This document shows positions 62,470-64,000 of a stretch of 64,000 nt of DNA, in pieces (the stretch's first letter is position 1; each line of letters starts with the position of its first letter). A program made the translations under genes and the position numbers. The notes below the pieces were generated by a model that made no database searches, was not told where the DNA came from, and saw nothing but the letters and a program-made list of their open reading frames with translations. The DNA comes from Phycomyces blakesleeanus NRRL 1555(-) (lineage: Eukaryota; Mucoromycota; Mucoromycetes; Mucorales; Phycomycetaceae). The DNA is taken from assembly GCF_001638985.1 (NCBI RefSeq), contig NW_017265137.1, positions 1,205,054-1,269,053 on the forward strand, written 5' to 3'.

Positions 62470-63996
62470 AAAGTATTTTAGCCCTTTAAGTATTTAAAGG
62501 TAATGAATATGTCACTAATATTATCTTTTTCTCTCCATCTTCTTCTTCTTTACTTCACTTTTTTTTTCTATAGACATTATCATCACAAGTTCCAGATTCT
62601 TTTATGATATCGCAATCCCCACAGTCTGTGTATTCCCTCGAATCAAATGTTACTCCACCAATGGACATGCATCAGCTACAGCCACAGCTCATCCCAAACA
62701 TGTATCCTGAACAACTTGCCGGTATAGATCCCAACCAGTACCACCAACACCAGCACAACCTCGCTGCATCAACATCATCCAGATTGGCGGGTCACGGTCG
62801 TTCCCGCAGTCACAACATTGTTGGTCACACTCGTGCTCGCAGGTCTTCGTCTGTCCCACCTATTTCCGTCCAAGGTGGCATCCGTCCTCGACGACAAAAC
62901 CGAAACTCTCTCAAGGCTCACAACCATCCCGCAGCATATGTAATCAACCCATTAAGCATTCCAGCCCAAACCAGGATACCCATCCTTCCACCTGTACAAA
63001 TTGAGCGTGTAGCACCAAGACAGCACGGATCATCACTGTCACAATCAGCTAACAATAGCCACCGGGCATCGCATAATAAACCAAGTCACCAGAAGAGACT
63101 GGACGATCAGCTAGAAAGAGTAAACTTTGATGACATTACAGTCTCGGAGCTCAAGGACTTTCTGAGAGCTCTTAACTTGTCGGCCTCGGGTCGAAAGGCC
63201 GATTTGATGGGTCGTCTCAAGGAAGCACACAAAGACATGCTTGAACGCCGTGCCAAGAAAACCACGCCAGTTTCTCCACCATCACCTCAAATAGAATCAG
63301 AGAACATCAAGGAATCTATTCACCACACACAACCAATTTCCATCCCAAAAGCCACCCCTCCTGTTATTATGGCTCCTCTCTCACCACGCAAATCAATTCC
63401 AAACAATAGGAACAACATTAGTAGTAGTATTGAACAAGTTGCCCAGGAAAAGCTTTTATCAAACCCATCAGACATTCATCCAGTACCCATAATCGTTCCG
63501 TCGCAATGTCCCAGTGATTTTAGACCAAACAATGTTTCTCGACCTTCATTTGGTCACCACAGTATGCCAACCTCTTGGCAAGATAATGGTAAGCAAAAAT
63601 AAAGAAATAAAAAATAACCAATCAATTGCATTTTATTAATTTCTTTTCTCTTCGTTACACAAATCCTGACCTTCTCTCCGTGAAATTGTATTTATAGATA
63701 CTTCTATGCTTACTGCTCCTCTTTCTACCTCTGATTATCAAGGCTATTTTGAAACCGCACCTCTTCAAAACATAAATCCTACGACATATGCACCTATAGA
63801 AACACCCGAATCTTACAACTACACACCAACAACATGTATGCCAGTTGACACTACTATGCAACTTAATCCCAGTATGCCAATCGACACAAACCTAAACTCA
63901 CAAGTAGGAGGAGTGTCTATATCAGACATGTCCCCATTAGAAAACGGAGTATGGGATGAGAATATGTTTAATTTTTTTACAAACTTCCAGTCATAA
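61973..63996 (+). CDS. SAP-domain protein, putative chromatin or transcription factor, 580 aa, 3 exons
   Basis: Exons are 61973-62401, 62574-63588 and 63698-63996, giving 580 residues. The only clear domain is a SAP motif at ~331-361 (ITVSELKDFLRALNLSASGR followed by KADLMGRLKEA), a helix-extended loop-helix that usually binds AT-rich DNA or chromatin. The ~330 residues before it are Ser/Pro/Gln/His/Asn-rich and look disordered, with a basic region at ~213-255 (RSRSH, ARRSSS, RPRRQNR) that could act as a nuclear localisation signal. The last ~25 residues (SPLENGVWDENMFNFFTNF) combine acidic and aromatic residues, reminiscent of an acidic activation domain. The start is the first ATG after a pyrimidine-rich leader. 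A nuclear regulatory role is inferred; no target can be named. Confidence 0.8.
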
Positions 63997-64000
63997 AGGA
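63997..64000. other. Window end
   Basis: Only four bases follow the SAP-gene stop codon, so its 3' UTR lies outside the window. Confidence 0.95.

Overview
This is a eukaryotic, AT-rich, intron-bearing contig segment that looks like the genome of an early-diverging filamentous fungus, most likely Mucoromycota. That placement is inference. It rests on short introns of roughly 60-170 bp with GTAAGT-like donors, the mix of fungal housekeeping genes (a vacuolar endopolyphosphatase, an alpha-arrestin with PPxY tails, MUS81, MYG1, eL22), long AT microsatellite intergenic DNA, and a decayed MULE transposase. No bacterial-style operons, rRNA, convincing tRNA or CRISPR array were seen.

Layout. Bases 1-20.5 kb hold no convincing protein gene. 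They contain a 100-N assembly gap at 208-307 flanked by a ~207-bp direct repeat, scattered microsatellites, and a 4.1-kb tandem array at ~13.69-17.83 kb. The array has about 14 units of ~270-317 bp. Nearly every unit carries a complete spliceosomal-intron signature (GTAAGT, TACTAAC, pyrimidine tract, AG) joined to GATNN-type pentamer repeats; this is the most unusual object in the window. Two diverged copies of an old dispersed repeat lie at ~9.0 and ~19.2 kb.

From 20.5 kb the window becomes gene-bearing. In order: an aldo-keto reductase (8 exons, +); a TMEM164-like membrane protein (6 exons, +); a low-complexity acidic protein (2 exons, +); MUS81 endonuclease (5 exons, -); endopolyphosphatase PPN1 (3 exons, -); ribosomal protein eL22 (2 exons, +); a type I membrane protein with PPxY/PSAP motifs (1 exon, +); a decayed MULE transposase (-, 44.5-46.2 kb); an alpha-arrestin-like trafficking adaptor (2 exons, +); a 292-bp MITE-like inverted-repeat element (53.87-54.16 kb); MYG1 exonuclease (9 exons including a 9-nt first coding exon and an 11-nt microexon, +); and a SAP-domain protein (3 exons, +) ending close to the right edge.

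The genes do not form a pathway cluster. MUS81 and PPN1 are head-to-tail about 310 bp apart. The arrestin-like protein and the type I membrane protein both carry PPxY motifs expected to bind an Rsp5/NEDD4-type ubiquitin ligase, so they could act in the same membrane-protein sorting system, although they are about 10 kb apart. All exon boundaries were derived by hand from GT...AG sites, reading-frame continuity and family conservation. Every multi-exon model closes in frame.
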